A stretch of DNA of 32,269 bases from Actinomycetes bacterium. GTDB lineage: Bacteria > Actinomycetota > Actinomycetes > Actinomycetales > Microbacteriaceae. This document shows, piece after piece, positions 1-12,053 of this stretch (position 1 is the stretch's first letter; the number at the start of each line of letters is the position of its first letter). The notes below the pieces were generated by a model. The model saw only the letters and a program-made list of their open reading frames with translations. It was not told the DNA's origin and ran no database searches. Location of the stretch: positions 1-32,269 of the forward strand of contig JAEXHA010000088.1 in NCBI GenBank assembly GCA_023450335.1, given 5' to 3'. The translations under genes and the position numbers were made by a program.

Positions 1-975
1 GCGCTCTGGCGGCTCGCACCGGCGAAGGCCGTGGTGCTCGGTGGCACGGGCGCGATCTCCGCCGGCGTCGCGACGCTCGTGCAGGCCTTCGGCGTCGCGC
101 ACCCCGCCGCGGCTGGAGGCCGGCTGAGCACCAGCACCCAGCTGCGGGCGGGCTCATGCCTCGCCTCGCGCAACACGACGACCCGGCTCTGCGTCGCGGA
201 CAACGGCGAGGTCAGCGTCGCCGTGGACGGCGCCGTGACCTGGCGATCGCGGACGACGGCGGCGGATGCGGCGGCCCTGCGGATCCGGACGGACGGCAAC
301 CTCGTGCTGTTCGGCACCACCGGACAGGTGCGGTGGCAGGCCAGCACCCGCGGCACCGCCGCCGTGCAGCTGCTGGTCGGCGACGACGGCGAGGTGAGCC
401 TGCAGACCGGCGGCGGTGCGATCCGCTGGGCGACGATGACCGGTCGCGACGCCCCGACCTGGGGACTCCCGTTCGAGCCGGGCCAGCGCTGGTCGGCCGG
501 CGGCCCGCACACATCGCTGGGCACGAACCAGGGCGCGCGCGGTTCGCTGGACTTCGGCCCCTACCGCGATGCGTCCGAACGCGTGGTGACCATCGCCGAC
601 GGCACGGTGTACCTCTACACCTGCGGCAGCAAGAACTACCTCGGCGTGCAGCACGCCGGCGGGTGGCAGTCGACGTACTACCACCTGACCAACGAACAGC
701 GACAACTGGTCGGCAAGAAGGTGCCGGCGGGCACGTATCTGGGTGATACCGCCCAGACACTGCCGTGCGGCGGCGGTTCGACCTTCGAGCATGTGCACCT
801 GACCATCCGCCGCGCCGGGCAGCCGGTCTCGGTGGAGGGCATGACCTTCGGCGGCTACACGGTGCGCAGCTCCGGCTCTGACTTCTCCGGCACGTGGCAC
901 GACGCCGCCGGGCGCACGGTGCTGACGGCACGGGGCGGCGCCGCATGCTGCCTGACGGCCCCGGCCGGAAAGTGA
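1..975 (+). CDS. secreted B-lectin / M23 (LasA-like) metallopeptidase, 5' partial
   Basis: The frame is open from the first base, so the true start lies left of the window. The visible protein begins inside a hydrophobic segment ending near AHPAAAGG, which reads as the end of a signal peptide, so export is likely. Visible residues about 40-145 resemble a bulb-type (mannose-binding) lectin domain, with the typical stretch TDGNLVLF followed by VRWQAST. The C-terminal half looks like an M23 endopeptidase of the LasA type. Candidate zinc ligands are His170 in GGPHTS, Asp184 in SLDFG and the HVH pair at 264/266. Family members cleave peptide cross-bridges in peptidoglycan or glycine-rich protein, and the lectin part could bind cell-wall sugar. 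Only 16 bp separate its stop from the next gene, the Trp-associated membrane protein. The catalytic assignment is good; substrate and activity are inferred. Confidence 0.72.
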   Translation, partial: ALWRLAPAKAVVLGGTGAISAGVATLVQAFGVAHPAAAGGRLSTSTQLRAGSCLASRNTTTRLCVADNGEVSVAVDGAVTWRSRTTAADAAALRIRTDGNLVLFGTTGQVRWQASTRGTAAVQLLVGDDGEVSLQTGGGAIRWATMTGRDAPTWGLPFEPGQRWSAGGPHTSLGTNQGARGSLDFGPYRDASERVVTIADGTVYLYTCGSKNYLGVQHAGGWQSTYYHLTNEQRQLVGKKVPAGTYLGDTAQTLPCGGGSTFEHVHLTIRRAGQPVSVEGMTFGGYTVRSSGSDFSGTWHDAAGRTVLTARGGAACCLTAPAGK

Positions 976-991
976 CAGGAAGGTCATCGAC

Positions 992-1606
992 ATGGCATCC
1001 ACACTGGTGACGCGTGCGCGCATGAGCGCCGTCATGATCGTCCTGGCCGCCGCTGCCGTGGCTCTGATCGGCTCGACGCAGACATGGCTCGATGTCGCGC
1101 TGCGTGAGGGCAGCCACCCGGTGCTGGCGGTGGACGGCGCCACCGCCCTCCCTCTGCTGGCGCCCTTGAGCCTCGCCGCCCTCGCCCTCGCCCTCGCCCT
1201 GTCGATCGTCGGTCGCGTGCTGCGCTGGATCTTCGGTGCGCTCGCGGTGGCCATCGGTGCCGTTCTGGTCGTCGGCGCCGTGCAGATCCTGGCCGGGCCA
1301 CCCGTGTCCGCCTTCGCCGCGACCGTGACCGAGGCCACCGGACTGACCGGGTTCGAGACCGTGCAGGGGCTCGTCGACACGGTGGCTATAACACCATGGC
1401 CGGCGATCACCGCGGCCGCAGCCGTCGTGATCGCACTGGGCGGCGCGTTCACTCTCGCCACCGCCCACACGTGGGGCCGTTCGGGACGCCGGTTCCGCAC
1501 CGACCAGGCCGCCCTCGCCCCTGCGAGCCACGCGAACACCTCACGCCCGTACGACGCGATCGACTCCTGGGACGACCTCAGCCGCGGCGACGACCCCACC
1601 GCGTGA
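992..1606 (+). CDS. Trp biosynthesis-associated membrane protein
   Basis: This 204-aa protein has about four hydrophobic segments (near residues 12-30, 52-70, 74-98 and 135-155) and a polar C-terminal tail. The markers TQTW early and TPWP before the last segment, together with its place directly in the trp cluster, fit the actinobacterial family of Trp operon-associated membrane proteins (Trp_oprn_chp), whose role is unknown. The ATG at 992 is preceded by AGGAAGG at about 977-983, a good ribosome binding site. It lies 16 bp after the M23 peptidase gene and 79 bp before the HGxxPAAW gene. It could be co-transcribed with either; no promoter is obvious in front of it. Family assignment is fairly sure, function is not. 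Confidence 0.8.
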   Translation: MASTLVTRARMSAVMIVLAAAAVALIGSTQTWLDVALREGSHPVLAVDGATALPLLAPLSLAALALALALSIVGRVLRWIFGALAVAIGAVLVVGAVQILAGPPVSAFAATVTEATGLTGFETVQGLVDTVAITPWPAITAAAAVVIALGGAFTLATAHTWGRSGRRFRTDQAALAPASHANTSRPYDAIDSWDDLSRGDDPTA

Positions 1607-1636
1607 GCGATGCCGGTACCGCGGCGCGCACCCCGC

Positions 1637-1642
1637 TAGACT
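1637..1642 (+). promoter_or_regulatory. candidate -10 (TAGACT) before the HGxxPAAW-trpCBA group
   Basis: TAGACT in the 79-bp gap upstream of the HGxxPAAW gene would start RNA near 1649 and give a leader of about 37 nt carrying the AAGGAG site. No convincing TTGACA-like -35 is visible, so this is only a candidate internal trp promoter. Confidence 0.3.
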
Positions 1643-1685
1643 GGGCCGAGCGGTCATCGTCCGCAACGGCACGCGAAGGAGAACA

Positions 1686-1916
1686 ATGAGCAACCCCATC
1701 GGCGACCCCGGTCACGGACACTCCCCGGCAGCCTGGACGGCCGTCGTGATCATGCTCGTCGCGGTCTCCTTCGGCACCCTGTTCTTCTTCCTCGACATGC
1801 CCGCGCTCGTGTGGGCCTCTGCCGCACTGCTGGTCGTCGGCATTCTCGTCGGCTGGGGCATGGCACGCGCCGGGTACGGCGTCGGCGGATCCAAGTACAC
1901 TCCGAAAGCGCACTGA
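1686..1916 (+). CDS. HGxxPAAW family small membrane protein
   Basis: This 76-aa protein carries the defining motif HGHSPAAW at residues 10-17, followed by two hydrophobic helices (about residues 18-38 and 42-62) and a short polar tail. The family is found in actinobacterial trp clusters and has no assigned biochemical role. The start ATG has a strong site, AAGGAG, about 6 nt upstream. Its stop is followed by one base and then the GTG of trpC, so translational coupling is very likely. With the preceding membrane protein it forms a pair of trp-cluster membrane proteins of unknown purpose. Confidence 0.85.
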   Translation: MSNPIGDPGHGHSPAAWTAVVIMLVAVSFGTLFFFLDMPALVWASAALLVVGILVGWGMARAGYGVGGSKYTPKAH

Positions 1917-1917
1917 C

Positions 1918-2690
1918 GTGCTCGCCGACCTGACGGCCGGCGCCGTTCAGGACGCGGAGGAGCGCCGGCTCACCGAGCCGTTCGATGCCGTTGAGCGCCG
2001 TGCGCTCGCGCAGCCGCCCGCCCTCGATGCCCTCGAGGCGCTCTCCCCGGCCGACCGCGTCAAGATCATCGCCGAGGTCAAGCGGGCAAGCCCCTCCCGC
2101 GGCGACCTCGCCGCCATCCCCGACCCGGCTTTGCAGGCCACCCGCTACGAGCAGGGCGGCGCATCGGCCATCTCGGTGCTCACCGAAGGCCGTAAGTTCA
2201 AGGGCAGCCTCGCCGACCTGCAGGCCGTCCGCGCCGCCGTTTCGCTGCCGGTGCTGCGCAAGGACTTCATCGCCACCGAGTACCAGGTGCTCGAGGCGCG
2301 CGCCGCAGGCGCCGACATCGTGCTGCTCATCGTCGCCGGGCTCGACCAGGCCAGACTCGCGTCGCTGCACACGCTGGTGCGTGAACTCGGCATGACTCCG
2401 CTGGTGGAAACCCACACCCTCGACGAGGTGCACCGCGCCGCCGACATCGACGCCCAGCTGATCGGCGTCAACGCGCGCGATCTGTCGACCTTCCAGCTCG
2501 ACCGTGACCTGTTCGGACGACTCGTCGAGCACCTGCCGCCTGCGGCCGTCAAGATCGCCGAATCGGCCGTTCTCGCACCCGCCGATGTCGCGCATTACCG
2601 CGCCGCCGGGGCCGACGTCGTGCTCATCGGCGAGGCGCTGGTCACGAGTGACCCCGTCACCACCCTGCAATCGTTCCTGGAGGCCGGATC

Positions 2691-2694
<4 letters not shown>
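1918..2694 (+). CDS. trpC: indole-3-glycerol phosphate synthase TrpC
   Basis: This 258-aa cytoplasmic (beta/alpha)8-barrel enzyme converts CdRP (carboxyphenylamino-deoxyribulose phosphate) to indole-3-glycerol phosphate, the penultimate stage of tryptophan synthesis. The family signature IIAEVKRASPSRG is at about residues 43-55. The catalytic-lysine strand LRKDF, the conserved IGVNARDL and the phosphate-binding end (AESAV, then LIGEALV) follow in order. Length is normal for a monofunctional enzyme with no PRAI domain fused. The GTG start is one base after the stop of the HGxxPAAW gene. Its stop overlaps the trpB start by 4 bp (ATGA), so it is coupled in the operon. Confidence 0.97.
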
Positions 2695-3946
<1,252 letters not shown>

Positions 3947-3950
<4 letters not shown>

Positions 3951-4729
3951 GCCGCGTCGCCGCTGCCATCGACGCCGCACACGCCGCCGGACGCGGCGCA
4001 TTCATCGGCTACCTGCCCCTGGGGTTCCCCGATCTGTCCACGAGCATCGAAGCCGCCGTCACCCTGGCTGACAGCGGCGCCGACATCATCGAGCTCGGGC
4101 CGCCGTATTCCGATCCGGTCATGGACGGCACCGTCATCCAGGAAGCCACGCAGGCCGCTCTGGCCGGCGGATTCCGGCTGCGCGACACGTTCACCGCGGT
4201 GCGCGAGATCACCGCCCGCGTCGACGTTCCGGTCGTCATCATGACGTACTGGAACCCCGTGCTGCAGTACGGAGTCGACCGCTACGCCGACGACCTGCTC
4301 GCCGCCGGGGGAGCGGGCCTGATCACCCCCGACATCACGCCCGAGGCGGCCGGTGAGTGGATCGCCGCGTCCGAGCGCACCGGCCTTGACCGCATCTTCC
4401 TGGCCGCCCCCACCTCCACTGACGGGCGGCTGGAGATGATCGCGCGCCACTCCACCGGGTTCGTGTACACGGTCTCGACGATGGGCATCACCGGCGAACG
4501 CGCAGAACTGGATGCCGCGGCCCGCACGCTCGTGACCCGGCTGCGCGACCACCGGGCACAGCATGCCTGCGTCGGCATCGGCATCTCGACGGGAGATCAG
4601 GTGCGCGGCGTGCTCGAGTACGCCGACGGCGCGATCGTCGGCACCGCCCTCGTGCGCGCCCTCCGCGACGGCGGCCTGGAGGGCCTCGCCGCGGAAGCGC
4701 GCGCGCTGACCTCCGGCACCACACGCTGA
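3947..4729 (+). CDS. trpA: tryptophan synthase alpha chain TrpA
   Basis: This 260-aa barrel subunit cleaves indole-3-glycerol phosphate to indole and glyceraldehyde-3-phosphate. The catalytic pair falls exactly at Glu49 (IIELG) and Asp60 (VMDG), the same numbering as in E. coli. The loop TYWNP, the STMGITG segment (active-site loop 6) and the phosphate site IGIST then IVGTALV are all present. I chose the GTG at 3947 because it overlaps the trpB stop by 4 bp and gives the normal length; the frame stays open upstream but reads as a shadow of trpB. It is the last gene of the trp group; 191 bp separate it from lgt. Confidence 0.97.
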
Positions 4730-4838
4730 CGGCGCCTCGTCTCGCCTGCCCCTGGGCTTGTCGAACGATCATCCTGCTTCGAGAAGCGCCGTGGACCGGT
4801 CCGCATGTGCCACGCCTTGAGCCGTCAGACCGTCGCTG

Positions 4839-4855
4839 CGGACGGATGCCGTCCG
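4839..4855 (+). terminator. candidate hairpin in the trpA-lgt gap
   Basis: A perfect 7-bp stem, CGGACGG / CCGTCCG, with a 3-nt loop (ATG) lies 110 bp after trpA. There is no T-run behind it, so it is at best a weak actinobacterial-style terminator for the trp operon. The rest of the 191-bp gap (4730-4920) shows no gene, leader peptide or riboswitch that I can support. Confidence 0.35.
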
Positions 4856-4907
4856 AGGATGAGGTTCGAGCCGTCCGGGGTGAGCAATGATCCGAGCCAC
4901 GGCGAAG

Positions 4908-4913
4908 TAGACT
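4908..4913 (+). promoter_or_regulatory. -10 element (TAGACT) of a leaderless lgt promoter
   Basis: TAGACT ends 7 nt before the GTG of lgt, the spacing expected when transcription starts on the start codon itself. No ribosome binding site is present between the hexamer and the GTG, which supports a leaderless mRNA. Confidence 0.6.
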
Positions 4914-4920
4914 CGCGGTT

Positions 4921-5910
4921 GTGAGTTTCTCCGCAATCCCGGTCATCGCGTCCATCCCGAGCCCGCCGATCAGCTCGTTCCAGATCGGTCCGCTGACGAT
5001 CCACTTCTACGCCCTGTGCATCCTCACGGGCATCGTCGTGGCGACGCTGCTGACCAACCACCGCCTCACCAAGCGCGGTGCGGAGCCGTGGGTGGTCATC
5101 GACATCGCACTGCTGGCCGTGCCGCTGGCGATCATCGTCGCGCGGCTGTACCACGTGTTCACCCACTTCGACTTCTACTTCAGCGCCGGCCGCCAGTGGT
5201 GGAATCCCTTCGAGCGCGACGCGATCTGGAACGTCTGGGATGGCGGAATCGCGATCTACGGGTCGCTCATCGGCGGCGCGATCGGCGCCTGGCTGGGCTG
5301 CAAGTGGACCGGCATCCGCTTCTGGACCTTCGCCGACGCCCTCGCGCCGGGACTGCTGCTCGCCCAGGCGATCGGCCGCTTCGGCAACTGGTTCAACCAG
5401 GAGCTGTTCGGGCTTCCCACCGACCTGCCGTGGGGCCTGGAGATCAGCCCCGACAACCCCGCGTTCCCCCCGGGGCTGGCCGAGGACACCCTGTTCCACC
5501 CCACTTTCGCCTACGAGGTGGTCTGGAACCTGCTCGGTGTGCTCGTGCTGCTGTGGGCCGGACGCAAGCTTCGTCTTCAGTGGGGGCGCCTGTTCGGCCT
5601 GTACCTCGTCTGGTACAGCGCCGGCCGCATCGTGTGGGAATCGATCCGCATCGACCCCAGCGACATCTTCCTCGGCGTGCGCACGAACGTGTGGGCGGCC
5701 ATCCTGGGCGTGATCGTGGGCCTGGCCATCATCGTGGTCCAGAAGCGCCGCCACCCGGGCTTCGAACCGTCGCCGTATGTCGCAGGACGTGAATGGACCC
5801 CCGAAGGGGCTGTACAATCGCAGAACACTGACGACTTCGTGGATGTCAGCGAGCCTCCCGCACCCGAACCGGCGGGCGTCGCAGCCACAAGCAAGGACAT
5901 CTCGAAGTAA
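4921..5910 (+). CDS. lgt: prolipoprotein diacylglyceryl transferase Lgt
   Basis: This 329-aa integral membrane enzyme transfers a diacylglyceryl group from phosphatidylglycerol to the lipobox cysteine of prolipoproteins, the first step of lipoprotein maturation. About seven hydrophobic segments are visible. The Lgt signature GRFGNWFNQELFG is at residues 152-164 with its conserved Arg, Asn and Glu, and the earlier DGGIAIYGSLIGG stretch is also conserved. The last 45 residues are a polar, probably cytoplasmic tail, common in actinobacterial Lgt. The start is a GTG directly after a -10 hexamer, with no Shine-Dalgarno. It sits between trpA and gltB, a common actinobacterial arrangement. Confidence 0.96.
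   Translation: MSFSAIPVIASIPSPPISSFQIGPLTIHFYALCILTGIVVATLLTNHRLTKRGAEPWVVIDIALLAVPLAIIVARLYHVFTHFDFYFSAGRQWWNPFERDAIWNVWDGGIAIYGSLIGGAIGAWLGCKWTGIRFWTFADALAPGLLLAQAIGRFGNWFNQELFGLPTDLPWGLEISPDNPAFPPGLAEDTLFHPTFAYEVVWNLLGVLVLLWAGRKLRLQWGRLFGLYLVWYSAGRIVWESIRIDPSDIFLGVRTNVWAAILGVIVGLAIIVVQKRRHPGFEPSPYVAGREWTPEGAVQSQNTDDFVDVSEPPAPEPAGVAATSKDISK
5789..5818 (+). promoter_or_regulatory. candidate gltB promoter inside the 3' end of lgt
   Basis: TACAAT (5813-5818) with a poor -35 (GTGAAT, 5789-5794) 18 bp upstream lies in the coding end of lgt, about 150 bp before gltB. A small inverted repeat, CCCC-GAA-GGGG, sits between the two elements. This is a candidate only; gltB could also be read from the lgt promoter, as just 55 bp separate the genes. 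Confidence 0.3.
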
Positions 5911-5965
5911 TCCACGCAGGGCCGACGACGTCCCCATCGCACGCATCTTCCAGAGGACGGAACGT

Positions 5966-8900
5966 ATGGCCTCGAGTCTGAGCCGAGCACACACCGCGAG
6001 CCCACCGGGCTTGCCCGCCGCGCAGGGCATGTACAACCCGGCGTTCGAGAAGGACGCCTGCGGGCTGGCGATGGTCGCCACGCTGCGCGGCACCCCGGGC
6101 CACGACATCGTGTCGCTGGCGCTGACGGCACTGCGCAACCTGGAGCACCGCGGTGCCATCGGCTCCGACGCCGGCACCGGCGACGGCGCGGGCATCCTCA
6201 CTCAGATGCCCGACGCGTTCCTGCGCGCCGTCGCCGGCTTCGAACTGCCCGCCGCCGGCGAGTACGCCGCGGGCATCGCCTTCCTGCCGCTGGCCGACGA
6301 CGCCCGTGCCGAGCTGAAGGCCGCCATCGAGAAGCTCGCGACCGCCGAGGGACTCACCGTCCTCGGCTGGCGCGTCGTGCCCACCGACGACACCCAGCTC
6401 GGCAAGCTCGCCTTCGACGCGCGCCCCGCGCTCGAGCAGCTGTTCCTTTCCCGCCCGGCCATCGGCGGTGCGCCGGCGATGTCCGGCGTCGAACTCGACC
6501 GCCGCACCTATCGGCTCCGCAAGCGCGCCCAACATGAGTTGGGCGCGTATTTTGTTTCCCTCTCGAGCCGGACGCTCGGGTACAAGGGCATGGTCACGAC
6601 TCTGCAGCTCGAGCCGTTCTACCCCGACCTGCAGGATGAGCGCTTCGCGAGCGAGCTGGCTGTCGTGCATTCGCGCTACTCCACCAACACCTTCCCGTCG
6701 TGGCCGCTCGCGCAGCCGCTGCGCATGCTCGCCCACAACGGCGAGATCAACACCGTCGGCGGCAACCGCAACTGGATGCGTGCGCGGCAGTCGCAGCTGG
6801 AGGCCGAGGTGCTCGGTGACATCGCGCCGCTGCTGCCCATCTGCACGCCCGGCGCCAGCGACTCGGCCTCATTCGACGAGGTGCTGGAGCTGCTGACCCT
6901 GACCGGGCGAAGCCTGCCACACGCCATCATGATGATGGTCCCCGAGGCCTACGAGAAGCAGGCCGACATCGCCCCCGACCTGCGTGCGTTCTACGAGTAT
7001 CACTCGATGCAGATGGAGCCGTGGGACGGTCCTGCCGCGCTCATCTTCACCGACGGCACCGTCGTCGGCGCCACCCTCGACCGCAACGGCCTGCGCCCGG
7101 GCCGTTGGACCGAGACCACCGACGGTCTGATCGTCGTGGGCAGTGAGACCGGCGTGCTCGACATCGAACCCGAGCGCATCAAGCGCCGCGGCCGTCTCAG
7201 CCCGGGGCGCATGTTCCTGGTCGACACCGCACAGGGCCGGATCGTCGAAGACGATGAGCTCAAGGCCGACCTGGCCGCCATGGAACCCTGGCAGCAGTGG
7301 CTGGATGCCGGCCGCGTGCGCCTGCGCGATCTTCCCGAGCGTGAGCACATCGTCCACCCGATCGCATCGATCACTCGTCGGCAGCGCACGTTCGGGTACA
7401 CCGAGGAGGAAGTGCGCATCCTGCTGACCCCGATGGGCCAGCACGGCGCCGAACCTCTGGGTGCGATGGGGTCGGACACCCCCGTCGCCGTGCTCAGCGA
7501 CCGCCCGCGGCTGCTGTTCGACTACTTCACCCAGCAGTTCGCGCAGGTCACCAATCCGCCGCTGGACTCGATCCGCGAAGAGGTCGTCACCTCGCTCGGG
7601 CTCGGTCTGGGCCCCGAGCGCAACCTGCTGTCGTGGGGCCCCGAGCACGCACGCTCGATCACTCTGGACTTCCCGGTGATCGACAACGACGAGCTGGCCA
7701 AGCTGCAGAACATCGACAAGGCCCTGCCCGGGCGTCGCTCGGTCACCATCCGCGGGCTGTACCACTTCGACCAGGGCCCCGACGCTCTCGAAGCCCGCCT
7801 CGAGGAGATGTACGCCGAGGTCGACGAGGCCATCGCCGGCGGCGCCGAGTTCCTCATCCTCAGTGACCGCGATTCGAACAAGGACCTCGTCCCGGTGCCA
7901 TCGCTGCTGATGGTCTCCGCCATCCACCACCACCTGATCCGGCGAGAGAACCGGATGAAGGTGGGCCTGGTGGTCGAAGCCGGCGACGTCCGTGAAGTGC
8001 ACCACGTCGCGACGCTCATCGGCTACGGCGCCTCGGCGGTCAACCCGTACTTGGCGATGGAGACGGTCGAGTACCTCGTGCGCGCCGGGTTCATCACCGG
8101 GGTCACGCCCGAGCGCGCCGTCAAGAACCTCATCTACGCGCTGGGCAAGGGCGTGCTGAAGATCATGTCCAAGATGGGCATCTCGACCGTCTCGTCATAC
8201 GCCGGCGCGCAGGTCTTCGAAGCCATCGGCCTGTCGCAGACGTTCATCGACAAGTACTTCACCGGCACCGAGACCAAGCTCGGCGGCATCGGCATCCGCC
8301 AGGTCGCGGAGGAGAACCAGGCGCGGCACGACTTCGCGTACCCCGAAGACGCCGCCGCGCGCGCCCATGAACGGCTGTGGACCGGTGGCGAGTACCAGTG
8401 GCGCCGCGACGGCGCGCCGCATCTGTTCACCCCCGACACGGTGTTCCGGCTGCAGCACTCGACGCGCACGCGGCGATACGACATCTTCCGCGAGTACACG
8501 CGGCTGGTCGATGACCAGGCGGCGCAGCTGAAGACGCTGCGCGGACTGTTCGAGCTGCGCACGGGTCAGCGCCCGCCGGTGCCGATCGACGAGGTCGAGC
8601 CGGTGTCGGCGATCGTGAAGCGCTTCTCGACGGGAGCGATGAGCTACGGGTCGATCTCGAAGGAGGCGCACGAGACGCTCGCGATCGCGATGAACCGGCT
8701 CGGCGCGAAGTCCAACACCGGCGAAGGCGGTGAGGACGTCGAGCGACTGCTCGACCCCGAGCGGCGCAGCGCGATCAAGCAGGTCGCCTCGGGCCGCTTC
8801 GGCGTCACCAGCATGTACCTGACGCACGCCGACGACATCCAGATCAAGCTCGCCCAGGGCGCCAAGCCCGGCGAGGGCGGGCAGCTGCCGCCCGCGAAGG

Positions 8901-10541
8901 TCTACCCGTGGATCGCGCGCACTCGCGGCGGCACCCCCGGCGTGGGACTGATCTCGCCGCCGCCGCACCACGACATCTACTCGATCGAGGACCTCAAGCA
9001 GCTCATCTTCGATCTGAAGCGCGCCAATCCGGCGGCCCGCGTGCATGTGAAGCTCGTGAGCCAGTCCGGCATCGGTGCCGTCGCCGCCGGCACCGCGAAG
9101 GCCCTCGCCGATGTGATCCTCGTATCGGGTCATGACGGCGGCACCGGCGCGAGCCCGCTCAACTCGCTCAAGCACGCGGGCACGCCGTGGGAGCTCGGAC
9201 TGGCCGAGACGCAGCAGACGCTGATGCTCAACGACATGCGCGACCGCGTCGTGGTGCAGGCCGACGGTCAGCTCAAGACCGGGCGCGACGTCGTCATCGC
9301 GGCGCTGCTGGGCGCCGAGGAGTTCGGCTTCGCGACCACCGCGCTGGTGGTCGAGGGCTGCATCATGATGCGCGTGTGCCACCTCGACACCTGCCCCGTC
9401 GGCGTCGCCACCCAGAACCCCGTGCTGCGGCAGCGGTTCAGCGGCAAGCCGGAGTTCGTCGTGAACTTCATGGAGTTCATCGCCCAGGAGGTGCGTGAAT
9501 ACCTCGCCGAGCTCGGCTTCCGGTCGCTCGAGGAAGCGGTCGGCCACAGCGAACTGCTGGACGTGAACCGCGCGATCGAGCACTGGAAGGCCGACGGCCT
9601 CGACCTCACGCCGATCCTGCGCGGCCCCGCGTTCGCGGCCGACACGCCGCGGCGCCACCTGCGCGACCAGGACCACGAGCTCGAGCAGCACTTCGACGTC
9701 CCGATCATCGAGCAGGCCGGAGACGTCATCGCGCACGGCGGGCACTTCGCCGTCGAACTGCCGATCCGCAACACCGAACGAGCCGTCGGCACGCTGCTGG
9801 GCAACCAGGTCACGCGGGCCCACGGCGAACACGGTCTGGCATCCGGGTCGATCGAGATCAGCCTCACCGGCTCGGCCGGACAGTCCTTCGGCGCGTTCCT
9901 GCCGGCCGGCATCACGCTGCGCCTGGAAGGCGACTCGAACGACTACGTGGGCAAGGGGCTCTCGGGCGGTCAGATCGTGGTGCGCCCACCGCGCGCCGCG
10001 CGCTTCGACGCCTCCCGCAACGTGATCGCCGGCAACGTCATCGGCTACGGGGCGACGCAGGGCACCATGTTCCTGCGCGGCGTCGTGGGGGAGCGGTTCC
10101 TGGTGCGCAACTCAGGCGCCACCGCCGTCGTCGAAGGCGTCGGCGACCACGCCCTGGAGTACATGACCGGTGGGCTCGCCGTCATCCTGGGCGGCACCGG
10201 GCGCAACCTGGGCGCCGGCATGTCCGGCGGCACCGCGTACGTGTACCGGCTCAACCGCTACCTCGTCAACCGCGAAGCGCTCAGCAGCGGCGAGCTCGCC
10301 CTGACCGAGCTCGGTTCGGGCGACGTCGAGATCCTGCGCGACCTGCTCGCGCAGCACATCGCTGAGACCGACTCCACGCTCGCCGCACGGCTGCTCGACG
10401 ACATCGAGCTCGAAGCGGCGAACTTCGTCAAGGTCGTGCCGCGCGACTTCGCCGCCGTCATGAACACCCGTCAGCAGGCGGCGGCCGAGGGGCTGGACCC
10501 CGACGGTGACGTCGTCTGGACCCGCATTCTGGAGGTGACCG

Positions 10542-10549
<8 letters not shown>
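5966..10549 (+). CDS. gltB: glutamate synthase large (alpha) subunit GltB
   Basis: This 1527-aa subunit makes glutamate from glutamine and 2-oxoglutarate with electrons from GltD. Domains in order are a class II glutaminase with nucleophile Cys32 (in KDACGLA), a central domain, an FMN synthase barrel and a C-terminal beta-helix. The nucleophile is probably exposed by removal of the first 31 residues. The FMN domain carries the 3Fe-4S cysteines 1132, 1138 and 1143 (C-x5-C-x4-C in CIMMRVCHLDTCP). The C-terminal part has the repeated G-xx-G-xxx-G pattern near its end. The ATG at 5966 is chosen because GAGGA sits about 8 nt upstream; the frame is open further upstream but runs into lgt. A second Met at residue 22 is possible. 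The stop overlaps gltD by 8 bp. Confidence 0.97.
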
Positions 10550-12008
<1,459 letters not shown>

Positions 12009-12053
12009 CACCCCTGAGAACCCCAACCCGAATACAGACCGGAGTCAATTGCT

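Noticed and set aside
4730..4920. Trp attenuator or riboswitch in the trpA-lgt gap
   Set aside because: No leader peptide with Trp codons or alternative hairpins; only one weak stem-loop and the lgt -10.
5911..5965. Glutamine-type riboswitch before gltB
   Set aside because: The 55-bp gap is too short and shows no conserved riboswitch core.
8195..9832. Long minus-strand open frame opposite gltB (and similar ones at 15082-16572, 17243-19420 and 23369-26287)
   Set aside because: These lie antisense to well-conserved genes, have low-complexity Arg/Ala/Gly-rich translations and no motifs; they are by-products of high GC.
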